Source: Methanocorpusculum sp.
GTDB lineage: Archaea; Halobacteriota; Methanomicrobia; Methanomicrobiales; Methanocorpusculaceae
Direction: 5' to 3'
Length of the DNA: 19,644 bases
NCBI GenBank assembly: GCA_029986255.1
Contig: DALTYD010000018.1
Span: 1-19,644, forward strand
A model generated the notes under the pieces. The model made no database searches. It worked only from the letters and a program-made list of their open reading frames with translations, and was not told where the DNA came from. Shown one piece after another: positions 1-7,049 of the stretch. Position 1 is the first letter of the stretch, and each line of letters begins with the position of its first letter. A program made the position numbers and the translations under genes.

Positions 1-92
1 CGAATCATTCTAATGAAGATAGGAAAACGTGTGTAATAGCATTTTCCACAGCATCATCAACCTTATCCCCTTGTTTCACCAAATTAGTTGAT

Positions 93-1376
93 ATGAGCAG
101 ACCGGTTTTACAAGTTGCACTGGACCTGACAGAACTTTCACGTGCTGAAAAAATCGCTGAGGAGGCGATATTCGGAGGTGCAGACTGGATAGAGATAGGA
201 ACCCCACTGATAAAGAGTGAGGGTATGGAAAGTATCCGAAGGATGCGAACCCTTTTTCCATCTACAACGCTTGTAGCCGATCTAAAAACCTCAGATACAG
301 GAGCAATCGAGGTAGAAATGGCAGCAAAAGCAGGAGCAGACGTTGTCTGTGTTCTTGCTACAGCTGATGATGCAGTCATCACCGACGCCTTGAATGGGGC
401 AGAGCTCTACGGGGTGAAGATTATGGCCGACATGATGAACGTTCATGAACCCATCAAACGGGCAAAAGAGCTGATCGCACTCGGAGTGCAGATTATCAAT
501 GCCCATGTTGGAATCGATCAACAAATGACTGGGAAAGATCCTCTGGCTCTTCTTGACACTCTTGGAAAACTATCAGTACCAATTGCAGTCGCTGGGGGAC
601 TCGATGCAGCATCCGCATCCACAGCAGTCGCACGCGGTGCAGATATTGTGATCATTGGGGGAACAATTATAAAATCTGCAGATGTCCCCACCACAACTTC
701 AATAATTCGGAAGGCGTTGGATAATCCGAAAATTAACAATTTTGAAAAGAAAACACTTAACGATCAAATTCGTTCACTGCTCCAGACAGTATCGGCACCA
801 AACGTCACAGATGCACTTTACCGCAAAGGAGCAATGATCGGATTAAAAAAATGTCACGTCCCTTACAAGATGATTGGGCGTGCTGTAACTGTTCAAACAT
901 TTGGGGGAGATTGGTCAAAACCAGTACAGGCTATAGACACCTGTAATCCAGGAGATATTTTGGTAATCAGTAATAACAAACGTACAGATATTGCCCCATG
1001 GGGAGAACTTGCTACCCGTTCTGCAATGAACCGAGGAGTCTCAGGAATTATTATTGATGGGGCAATACGCGATTGGGATGATATTATAACACTAAACATT
1101 CCCGTATTTGCAACCTCTGTACAACCAAATGCCGGAGAACCAAAAGGATTTGGAGAAATTGGAACGGAAATACTCTGCTGTGGACAGATCGTACGTCCAG
1201 GAGACTGGCTAATCGGTGATCAATCAGGTGTCGTTGTAATTCCCCGTGAACGGGCCTATGAGGTAGCCCGCCGTGCTGTTGAAGTGCTTAAGACCGAAAC
1301 ACGAGTACGAGAAGAGATTCGTCGCGGTGAAACGCTGGGGAGTGTCGCGCAGCTACTGCGGTGGGAAAAAAAGTAA
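93..1376 (+). CDS. hps: Bifunctional hexulose-6-phosphate synthase / RraA-like protein
   Basis: The 427-residue protein is a fusion. Residues 1-212 form a TIM-barrel hexulose-6-phosphate synthase of the OMP decarboxylase superfamily, with ALDL (9-12), DLKTSDTG (63-70), His138, and phosphate-binding AGGL (167-170) and GG (189-190). Residues 220-427 are RraA-like, with WGELAT (303-308), DGAIRD (322-327) and GDQSGVVV (375-382). In archaea without an oxidative pentose phosphate pathway, Hps works with 6-phospho-3-hexuloisomerase to turn fructose 6-phosphate into ribulose 5-phosphate and formaldehyde; the RraA half has no settled role there. The fusion is known in methanogens. ATG 93 gives the usual MxRPVLQVALD start. 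The frame stays open to the window edge, but residues upstream of 93 do not look like this family. No ribosome binding site or TATA box is obvious in the 92 bases available. Confidence 0.93.
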   Translation: MSRPVLQVALDLTELSRAEKIAEEAIFGGADWIEIGTPLIKSEGMESIRRMRTLFPSTTLVADLKTSDTGAIEVEMAAKAGADVVCVLATADDAVITDALNGAELYGVKIMADMMNVHEPIKRAKELIALGVQIINAHVGIDQQMTGKDPLALLDTLGKLSVPIAVAGGLDAASASTAVARGADIVIIGGTIIKSADVPTTTSIIRKALDNPKINNFEKKTLNDQIRSLLQTVSAPNVTDALYRKGAMIGLKKCHVPYKMIGRAVTVQTFGGDWSKPVQAIDTCNPGDILVISNNKRTDIAPWGELATRSAMNRGVSGIIIDGAIRDWDDIITLNIPVFATSVQPNAGEPKGFGEIGTEILCCGQIVRPGDWLIGDQSGVVVIPRERAYEVARRAVEVLKTETRVREEIRRGETLGSVAQLLRWEKK

Positions 1377-1467
1377 TGAAAAATAACTAGTGAAGCAAAA
1401 CATCTTCAAAGAAAAAAAATATTGATTATGTCAGCCCGATAAATTGCATTATATTCAAAGGTGGAGA

Positions 1468-1486
1468 TGAGATGCCGATTATCTCA
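1468..1486 (+). other. Small inverted repeat in a convergent spacer
   Basis: TGAGAT (1468-1473) and ATCTCA (1481-1486) are perfect 6-bp arms around a 7-nt loop. They lie just after a Shine-Dalgarno-like GGTGG (1460-1464), with ATGs at 1467 (24 codons to a stop) and 1472 (7 codons). There is no T run after the hairpin, so it is not a convincing terminator. The short frames resemble nothing I know. Either an unclassified hairpin or chance. Confidence 0.25.
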
Positions 1487-1542
1487 GAACAATGATAAGA
1501 TACTAAACATCAAAACAAGAGCCGCAAAAAATATTTAGGATT

Positions 1543-1558
1543 CAGGAAAAAAAGGAGA
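1543..1558 (+). repeat. Purine-rich intergenic motif, copy 1
   Basis: CAGGAAAAAAAGGAGA, about 165 nt after the hps stop. It shares a preceding GGATT/GGATA with the copy at 11443-11458, so the match between those two spans about 21 bases with one difference. Confidence 0.4.
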
Positions 1559-1618
1559 ACAAGATCACAAATATAATTAAAATTAAAAGAATATATAATA
1601 TGTTTTTACAAATTACTT

Positions 1619-1625
1619 AAAAAAA
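1619..1625 (-). terminator. T-tract terminator after the FKBP-like gene
   Basis: Read on the minus strand, seven consecutive Ts begin four bases after the TGA at 1630-1632. A U-rich tract right after the stop codon is the usual archaeal intrinsic termination signal; no stem is needed. Confidence 0.55.
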
Positions 1626-1629
1626 CTTA

Positions 1630-2340
1630 TCAGGAAGTTAATTGATATACCTGAACAATTTTCATTTCAATAGTATCGTATCCGTACTGAATAACCACTT
1701 CTTCATCAGTCTTATTAGTGACAAGTACAGGGCGAACTGCCATCATTGTTGTGTTGTTGTTAGTGTTTATCACTGGAAAGTTCATAAGGCCCATCATGCC
1801 GACTGACCAGTTTGTATAATCAATACCCATCTCAATGGACTGATCTTTGGTGTAAGTCGTCTGAAAAAAAGACCCAAATGACTTCACAGTTTTCAATTCA
1901 CCAATTCCAAGGCCAACAACACCAGTGGAAATTTGGTTGTACTCCTGATTCAACATCCGAAATGGACATCCATACGAGGAATTAATCAAGATTGGAGTTC
2001 CATTTGCAACGTCCATCTGGTGGCCTGCAACTAAACCAAGAGACTCCGTCACAGTAGGGAGTTTATCAACAGGAGAGGCATTGTAAACATCAATTGAGGA
2101 GGTTATCATTGGAATATCACCAATATACATCGTATAATCCACTGCTACAATTTGGCCCATTTCAATCGTTCCGATGTGAGTACCACCATTCTGATTGAAA
2201 ATATTGCCAAAATTACTGAACGAAAGAATACACATTATGACAAGAAAGACACAAAATGTGACAACACCAACTTGCATCCAATTAGTATTCTTTTTCGGAC
2301 GAGGTTTATGAATAGTATTACTCTTCGTCTGTACTGCCAT
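1630..2340 (-). CDS. Membrane-anchored FKBP-like protein, probably catalytically degenerate
   Basis: The 236-residue protein has a basic N-terminus (KPRPKK, 12-17), one hydrophobic segment (about 23-42) and a polar, Asn/Thr-rich extracytoplasmic domain. The domain opens with GQIVAVDYTMYIGD (62-75) and later has TGVVGLGIGELKTV (139-152). These match the start (GDxVxVDYTG) and the GMxxGExKTV turn of FKBP-type peptidyl-prolyl isomerases, which Methanomicrobiales often carry as membrane-anchored forms. The GFD-type catalytic stretch expected before GVVG is missing, replaced by a sequence with Met and Asn, so activity is doubtful. It may be a surface chaperone-like or structural protein. It is transcribed divergently from the Hsp20 gene. 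A TATA-like element about 30 nt before the ATG suggests an almost leaderless mRNA. The membrane anchor is certain; the FKBP relationship is inferred from motifs alone. Confidence 0.55.
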   Translation of the reverse strand: MAVQTKSNTIHKPRPKKNTNWMQVGVVTFCVFLVIMCILSFSNFGNIFNQNGGTHIGTIEMGQIVAVDYTMYIGDIPMITSSIDVYNASPVDKLPTVTESLGLVAGHQMDVANGTPILINSSYGCPFRMLNQEYNQISTGVVGLGIGELKTVKSFGSFFQTTYTKDQSIEMGIDYTNWSVGMMGLMNFPVINTNNNTTMMAVRPVLVTNKTDEEVVIQYGYDTIEMKIVQVYQLTS

Positions 2341-2367
2341 TTCTTTATACTATGGGAAGGGCTGACT

Positions 2368-2376
2368 CATAAATAG
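2368..2376 (-). promoter_or_regulatory. TATA box of the FKBP-like gene
   Basis: Minus-strand CTATTTATG is centred about 31 nt before the ATG at 2340. This predicts a start site near 2345 and a leader of about 5 nt, in line with the lack of a ribosome binding site. Confidence 0.4.
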
Positions 2377-2407
2377 TTGCTACTTCTTTTCAAAATAAAT
2401 AGATAAA

Positions 2408-2417
2408 TTTATAAATA
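2408..2417 (+). promoter_or_regulatory. TATA box of the hsp20 gene
   Basis: TTTATAAATA is a strong archaeal TATA element. It predicts transcription starting at about 2438, giving a leader of about 50 nt that holds the GAGGT ribosome binding site at 2478-2482. Confidence 0.65.
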
Positions 2418-2423
2418 ATAAAG

Positions 2424-2440
2424 ACTTACTATTAGTAAGT
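2424..2440 (+). promoter_or_regulatory. 17-bp palindrome, candidate heat-shock operator
   Basis: ACTTACTATTAGTAAGT is a perfect palindrome: two 8-bp arms around one central T. It lies between the hsp20 TATA box and the predicted transcription start, where a bound dimer would block RNA polymerase. In other euryarchaea heat-shock genes are controlled by repressors such as Phr that bind at this place. The regulator itself is not identified here. Confidence 0.55.
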
Positions 2441-2491
2441 CACAGTGGACCATTTTGAGTGCGTGACAAACAGTTATGAGGTAAAAATACC

Positions 2492-2977
2492 ATGCCAACT
2501 AGACCCTATCAATTCAGTTTTACGTCACTTGGAAGTGAACTTGATTCATTATTCGCTGAGATGGAGGCACGTGCATGCGCCCTCCTAAACCAATCAGGAA
2601 TATTAACACTTCCAACTGCCGTAAAAAACAGCAATAACTCAATGTTTAGCAATGAATTTCATGTAGATCTCTGTGAGAATGAAAACGAAATCATTGTCGT
2701 GACAGACCTACCAGGTGTAAATAAAGAGAACATATCCATAAAACTCCTAAATCCAGAGACACTGTTGATTAAAACCGAACAACAATCTGAAACGGATGAG
2801 GTAACAGAAGGAACGTATCATTTACGCGAGCGGAATGCTGGAAGTATGCAGAGAAGCATTCACCTACCAGCAACTGTCCGAGCAGATGGGGCAAAGGCAA
2901 GTTTCAAGAATGGTGTTATGGAAATTATGTTGCAAAAGGAGAAGAAAGAGGAAGGAACAAGTATCTCAATCGAGTGA
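2492..2977 (+). CDS. Hsp20 family small heat shock protein
   Basis: The 161-residue protein has a short N-terminal arm (1-55), an alpha-crystallin domain (about 56-150) and a C-terminal tail. Diagnostic pieces are DLPGVNKENISIKL (72-85), which is beta-strand 2-3 of the fold, ASFKNGVMEIML (136-147), the conserved AxxxNGVL motif, and a terminal SISIE (157-161) with the I-x-I anchor that joins dimers into oligomers. It is an ATP-independent holdase that binds unfolding proteins in the cytoplasm. The length is normal for archaeal Hsp20. The ATG at 2492 is well placed 9 nt after GAGGT (2478-2482). The promoter has a strong TATA box followed by a perfect palindrome, suggesting heat-inducible control by repression. 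Confidence 0.95.
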   Translation: MPTRPYQFSFTSLGSELDSLFAEMEARACALLNQSGILTLPTAVKNSNNSMFSNEFHVDLCENENEIIVVTDLPGVNKENISIKLLNPETLLIKTEQQSETDEVTEGTYHLRERNAGSMQRSIHLPATVRADGAKASFKNGVMEIMLQKEKKEEGTSISIE

Positions 2978-3043
2978 ACAGCAGTTATAGTCGCCCCCAT
3001 TCTGCAGGAAATGATACTCCTAAACCTTCCAATAATTCTCTCA

Positions 3044-3050
3044 TTTTTTT
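3044..3050 (+). terminator. T-tract terminator after hsp20
   Basis: A run of seven Ts lies about 67 nt after the hsp20 stop and before the next promoter. It is a plausible archaeal U-tract terminator. Confidence 0.45.
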
Positions 3051-3098
3051 GGTCGATGGATTGATGCTATATCACTACGAATTAGTACATCAAGAGCA

Positions 3099-4640
3099 AT
3101 GGAGAAGAAGCAGATTCGGGATTACATGACAAACAATGTCATCAGCGTTGATGCGAGCGAGACCATTGGGGATGTGATTCACCTGATCCGCACAACAAGT
3201 CATGACGGTTTTCCTGTAGTGCGAGAGAGGAAAGTGGTTGGATACATCTCTGCGTGTGATATTATTGGGGAACATCCACTGACATCCGTGGAACAGCGAA
3301 TGTCACGCCACCCGATTAAAACAACGTCGAATATAACTATCACCGAGGCTGCTCGAAGAATTTTCCGTTCAGGAATACAAAAACTTCCGGTTGTTGACGA
3401 GGAAAATACTCTCATTGGTATCATTTCAAATGTGGATGTAATCCGATCACAGATTGAACGTGTAACACCAGAGAAAGTTTTCAAGTTTATGAGTACATTG
3501 CGTACACTTTACAATGTGGAACCAAAATTTTCTCGGGAATCTATTCCTATTGGAGACATTCAGCCAACCCAACCTCTAGTATTTCAGGAGGAGCTAGACG
3601 GAAGGATATATGAGCTGAAGATGCATCTTGCTGAACCCATAATTGCAGTACGATGCTGTGGACGACTAATTCTCATAGATGGGCATCATAGAGCTGTCGC
3701 TGCACAACGATTAGGAATTCCTTCACTCGATGCTTACGTAGTTTCAATTGATGTAGATATTAAACTTGGACTAGAAAAGACGGCACGTTCAATGCAAATA
3801 TATACACTTGCAGATGTGCAGATTGATGACAGTCCAGAACATTCACTGGTAGGCCCAACACATCCCGGATTAATTCCAACAGAAAAAAAGCTAGTTTCAG
3901 AGTACATGACATGCCATGTGTTCAGTGTTCCGATCTCTGGAACAATAAAGGATGTTGTCCAACTAATTCGTTCAACAAATCATGATGGATTTCCCGTTGT
4001 AGATGAAAATGAATGTGTGATCGGATTTATTGCAGCGCGAGATATTGTGGGAGGAGCAGCATACGATCCTGTTGCAAAGATAATGAAGCGGGTTCGGATA
4101 AAAACATATCCCGATAGTGGGATGACAGATGTTGCGCGGAAGATGTTCCGATTTTGTATTCAAAAGGTGCCTGTAATTAGTTACCAGAATAAACTGATAG
4201 GCATCATCACGAATGCAGATGTAATCCGATCGCAGATTGAAAAAGTGACGCCAGAGAAGGTATTTGATTATATCCAGACGCTTAAGGTACTATATGGTGT
4301 GCATCCAGAACTTTCTCGAGGGATGGTTTCGATCGAACGACTGATTCCAACACAATCAAAGGTATATATGGATGAACTTGATGGGAGGAGTTATGAGATT
4401 GCAAAGGGTCTTGCAGAACCACTAATCGTAGTTCGACGACAAAAAAAACTGATTCTAATTGACGGGCATCATAGAGCAGTTGCAGCAAACAGGATGCATC
4501 TAAAAAAACTTGAGGCATATATCATCGATATTGACTCAGAACAGGAACTTGGCATTGAGAAAACATCTCGGAATATGCAATTGTGGACGCTGGAAGATGT
4601 AAAAGTGTTAAATGAGTCGCGTTGCGCGTTTCTGGCATAA
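3099..4640 (+). CDS. Tandem-duplicated CBS-CBS-ParB domain protein
   Basis: The 513-residue protein consists of two copies of one unit: residues 1-242 and 261-503, joined by a linker (243-260). Each unit has two CBS motifs (about 9-55 and 66-118; 269-316 and 328-379) followed by a ParB/Srx-like domain with a PIIAVR or PLIVVR strand and the box DGHHRAVAA (194-202, 455-463). CBS pairs usually sense adenine nucleotides or similar ligands. ParB-like domains bind CTP or another nucleotide, or act as nucleases; GHHR stands where ParB has GERR. The units are clearly homologous along their whole length, with identical stretches such as DVIRSQIE. Single-unit proteins of about 250 residues are the form I know from methanogens. 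No signal peptide or DNA-binding helix-turn-helix is visible. The gene stands alone, with a weak TATA at 3064-3074 and an almost leaderless start. The function is unknown. Confidence 0.85.
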   Translation: MEKKQIRDYMTNNVISVDASETIGDVIHLIRTTSHDGFPVVRERKVVGYISACDIIGEHPLTSVEQRMSRHPIKTTSNITITEAARRIFRSGIQKLPVVDEENTLIGIISNVDVIRSQIERVTPEKVFKFMSTLRTLYNVEPKFSRESIPIGDIQPTQPLVFQEELDGRIYELKMHLAEPIIAVRCCGRLILIDGHHRAVAAQRLGIPSLDAYVVSIDVDIKLGLEKTARSMQIYTLADVQIDDSPEHSLVGPTHPGLIPTEKKLVSEYMTCHVFSVPISGTIKDVVQLIRSTNHDGFPVVDENECVIGFIAARDIVGGAAYDPVAKIMKRVRIKTYPDSGMTDVARKMFRFCIQKVPVISYQNKLIGIITNADVIRSQIEKVTPEKVFDYIQTLKVLYGVHPELSRGMVSIERLIPTQSKVYMDELDGRSYEIAKGLAEPLIVVRRQKKLILIDGHHRAVAANRMHLKKLEAYIIDIDSEQELGIEKTSRNMQLWTLEDVKVLNESRCAFLA

Positions 4641-4736
4641 ATTCAGTTCCGAATATAATTTTTGGATACTTAGCAAACAACTTATCATCCCATATACATC
4701 ACTAAACTAAAAGAGGGATTGTGTAAGAACATTCAT

Positions 4737-4758
4737 AGATATCATATCTGTTTTTTTT
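4737..4758 (+). terminator. Hairpin plus T8 terminator after the CBS-ParB gene
   Basis: AGATATCATATCT (4737-4749) is a perfect palindrome around a central C, followed by G and eight Ts (4751-4758). It lies 97 nt after the stop of the CBS-ParB gene. This looks like a bacterial-type intrinsic terminator, but in archaea the T8 run alone would probably suffice. Confidence 0.55.
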
Positions 4759-4848
4759 AAATCTGACGGATCGACATAATAAGATGTATTGAATTTAGGG
4801 AAAAATATTAAATAAAAACTTTTTTACAAAAAATCCGCACAAAACACT

Positions 4849-5076
4849 GTGATCATTACCAATTCCCGATTCACAAAAAATATCGACATTTGCATTATAA
4901 GTTGCAGGTACTACTTATTAGGTTTGGGTAGAGTAAAAAAGATAAATTTGAAATTGAGGATACTGAATTATGCCTCACCCATATGCACAAAGAACAGTAA
5001 AGGTATCTATGATGAATCATCAATAGACGATAGTGAACTATATAAATTGTTAGTAGATTCAATTTCAGGAGAGTAA
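4849..5076 (+). CDS. Doubtful small hypothetical protein (75 aa)
   Basis: This is a GTG-initiated frame in an otherwise empty AT-rich spacer. The N-terminal half is rich in Ile, Asn and Lys, as expected of untranslated AT-rich DNA. The last 25 residues (GIYDESSIDDSELYKLLVDS and the following tail) look more protein-like, with acidic residues spaced as in a helix. There is no good ribosome binding site. It may be chance, or the 3' end of a decayed gene. I recognise no family. Confidence 0.2.
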   Translation: MIITNSRFTKNIDICIISCRYYLLGLGRVKKINLKLRILNYASPICTKNSKGIYDESSIDDSELYKLLVDSISGE

Positions 5077-5201
5077 ATGATAAGTAATGTAATTATATTC
5101 AAACATGCACACCAATTAAGGACTCAAAATTCAAAAAATAAAAACTAGAATAAGGATAGAGAAATGCATAAGCAATATAAATCAAATTTAGAACGTGTAA
5201 C

Positions 5202-5208
5202 AAAAAAA
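5202..5208 (-). terminator. T-tract terminator of the tuf-rpsJ operon
   Basis: Seven Ts on the minus strand, about 35 nt after the rpsJ stop, are a plausible archaeal U-tract terminator. Confidence 0.5.
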
Positions 5209-5242
5209 TTAGAGATTATCAGGTAGCCCTTAAATTGGATTT

Positions 5243-5551
5243 TTAGTTCTCCAGAACAATCTCAATGCTGATATCCTTTGGAACCTGGATACGCATCAGC
5301 TGTCTAAGCGCACGCTCATCGGCATCAAGATCAATGAGACGTTTATGAACGCGCATCTGCCAGCGATCCCATGTTGCAGTGCCTTCACCATCCGGACTTT
5401 TTCGGATAGGAACGATAAGACGTTTGGTTGGCAATGGAATTGGGCCTGCCAGATTTACACCGGTACGCTCTGCAATCTCTCGGATACGGGTACAAACTGT
5501 CTCCACTTTTTCATAATCAGTCCCAGTAAGGCGTATTCTGGCTTTCTGCAT
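5243..5551 (-). CDS. rpsJ: 30S ribosomal protein S10 (uS10)
   Basis: The 102-residue protein begins MQKARIRLTGTDYEKVETVC and contains the S10 loop GPIPLPTKRLIVPIRKSPDG and the helix RVHKRLIDLDADERALRQL, typical of archaeal and eukaryotic uS10/S20e. It is part of the head of the small ribosomal subunit. A TTG two codons upstream would lengthen it by MT, but the ATG at 5551 has GGTGA six bases before it and matches the usual N-terminus. It follows tuf by 35 bp on the same strand, the conserved archaeal tuf-rpsJ arrangement, so the two are probably co-transcribed from the tuf promoter. Confidence 0.96.
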   Translation of the reverse strand: MQKARIRLTGTDYEKVETVCTRIREIAERTGVNLAGPIPLPTKRLIVPIRKSPDGEGTATWDRWQMRVHKRLIDLDADERALRQLMRIQVPKDISIEIVLEN

Positions 5552-5586
5552 TGTCAATCACCACAAAAAATTCGTGATAGATGATA

Positions 5587-6864
5587 TTATCTCATCTGTT
5601 TTGGCTTGACATTCAGAACGAGACCAGCTGCTACAGTCATACCCATATCACGAATGGCAAAACGCCCAAGTTGGGGAAGTTCCTTTGCCTTTTCAATAAC
5701 CAGTGGACGAGTTGGTTGAATGGTACAGATTGCTGCATCACCTGCCTTGAGAAATGCAGGATTTTCTTCTTTAACCTGTCCAGAACGCGGATCGAGCTTC
5801 TTGTCAAGGGAAACAAACATGCAAGCGGTCTGGGATGTATGACAGTGAAACACAGGAGTGTATCCTACAGAAATAACAGACGGATGTTGCAAGACAACAA
5901 TCTGAGCCTGGAACTCTTCAGCAACAGTAGGAGGATTCTCAACTGGACCACATACATCACCACGACGGACATCATTCTTTGCAATACCACGGACGTTAAA
6001 ACCAACATTATCACCAGGAACAGCCTGAGGGATTTCCTCGTGATGCATTTCAATAGATTTAACCTCTCCTTCAACATTTGCAGGCATAAAAGAAACCTTC
6101 ATTCCTTTTTTCATGATACCGGTCTCAACCCTTCCTACTGGGACTGTTCCAATGCCTGAGATAGTGTACACGTCCTGAATTGGAAGTCTAAGCGGTTTGT
6201 CAGTAGGCATATCTGGTTGCTTAAGATCATCGAGTGCTGCAAGAAGAACAGGACCCTTGTACCACGGGGTGTTCGTAGATAATGTCGTGATATTATCACC
6301 AAGGAAGGCACTAATTGGGATGAAGGATGTCTCAGCTGGTTTGAATCCAACAGAGGCGATGAGCTTCGACATTTTTTCCTTTGCCTCGTTGTACTTCTCC
6401 TCAGAGTAATTAACAGCATCCATCTTATTGATTGCAACGATGATCTGGTTAATGCCAAGAGTCTTAGACAGGAAGACGTGCTCCTTGGTCTGTTCCATAG
6501 GACCTTCAGTTCCAGAGACAACAATAATTGCTGCATCAGCCTGAGATGCACCGGTAATCATGTTCTTAACGAAATCACGATGACCTGGACAGTCCACAAC
6601 GGTAAAAGAGTACTTTGGAGTTTCAAATTTTTTATGAGCAATATCAATAGTGATACCTCTTTCACGCTCTTCCTTGAGGGAGTCCATTACCCAGGCGAAC
6701 TCAAAGGTTCCCTTACCCTTAGATTCTGCTTCCTTCTTATATGCATCAAGAACGTGTTGCTGTACGACACCGGTCTCAAAAAGGATACGACCGACGGTAG
6801 TTGACTTGCCATGATCAATGTGACCAATAACGGCAAGATTCATGTGGGGCTTTTCTGCTGCCAT
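5587..6864 (-). CDS. tuf: Translation elongation factor EF-1 alpha (aEF1A)
   Basis: The 425-residue GTPase delivers aminoacyl-tRNA to the ribosome. The G-domain motifs are all present: GHIDHGKST (14-22, P-loop), RGIT (69-72, switch I), DCPGH (91-95) and NKMD (146-149). The beta-barrel domains follow, with GTVPVGRVETG and the C-terminal MGMTVAAGLV. The longer G-domain insertion before RGIT (VLDAYKKEAESKGKG) marks it as the archaeal/eukaryotic type rather than bacterial EF-Tu. The ATG at 6864 follows GGAGAT by 8-9 nt. It is the first gene of a tuf-rpsJ operon with its own TATA box about 95 nt upstream. fusA and rps7, which often precede tuf in archaea, are absent here. Confidence 0.98.
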   Translation of the reverse strand: MAAEKPHMNLAVIGHIDHGKSTTVGRILFETGVVQQHVLDAYKKEAESKGKGTFEFAWVMDSLKEERERGITIDIAHKKFETPKYSFTVVDCPGHRDFVKNMITGASQADAAIIVVSGTEGPMEQTKEHVFLSKTLGINQIIVAINKMDAVNYSEEKYNEAKEKMSKLIASVGFKPAETSFIPISAFLGDNITTLSTNTPWYKGPVLLAALDDLKQPDMPTDKPLRLPIQDVYTISGIGTVPVGRVETGIMKKGMKVSFMPANVEGEVKSIEMHHEEIPQAVPGDNVGFNVRGIAKNDVRRGDVCGPVENPPTVAEEFQAQIVVLQHPSVISVGYTPVFHCHTSQTACMFVSLDKKLDPRSGQVKEENPAFLKAGDAAICTIQPTRPLVIEKAKELPQLGRFAIRDMGMTVAAGLVLNVKPKQMR

Positions 6865-6956
6865 AGTAATTTATCTCCACTTTGATTCATTGATAAACAT
6901 CAGACATAGGCATGATGCTTGTCTCAGTACGAGTATAACAGATTCGATGTAAAACC

Positions 6957-6964
6957 ATATAAAA
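6957..6964 (-). promoter_or_regulatory. TATA box of the tuf-rpsJ operon
   Basis: Minus-strand TTTTATAT within GTTTTATATGG fits the archaeal consensus well. It predicts a start near 6934 and a leader of about 70 nt containing the GGAGAT ribosome binding site. Confidence 0.6.
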
Positions 6965-7049
6965 CAATCTATGGAATAAGGAAAGGTTTGTCTTTATCAA
7001 GAAACAATATATCGATAGACTAATACGGATTTAGGATAGTATTTGAGTT

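Larger units (their letters stand above)
4641..5242. other. AT-rich spacer between the CBS-ParB gene and rpsJ
   Basis: About 600 bases contain a hairpin terminator (4737-4758), a weak 75-codon frame (4849-5076) and the T-tract end of the tuf-rpsJ operon (5202-5208). I see no tRNA fold, repeat array or recognisable gene remnant. Confidence 0.6.

Noticed and set aside
5..92. A 24-codon minus-strand reading with coding-like composition (MKQGDKVDDAVENAITHVFL, then SSLE) opposite the hps leader, and the plus-strand hps frame staying open to the window edge.
   Set aside because: Too short to support a gene, with no ribosome binding site visible. The upstream plus-strand residues do not match Hps proteins, so ATG 93 is kept as the start.
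3099..4640. Chromosome partitioning ParB as the function of the CBS-ParB gene.
   Set aside because: There is no helix-turn-helix DNA-binding domain, no ParA neighbour and no visible parS-like repeat nearby; only the small ParB-like nucleotide-binding fold is shared.
5581..6159. Long open frames antisense to tuf on the plus strand and in another minus frame.
   Set aside because: They are shadows of a highly conserved EF-1A gene with strong codon bias; their products are low in sense and match nothing known.
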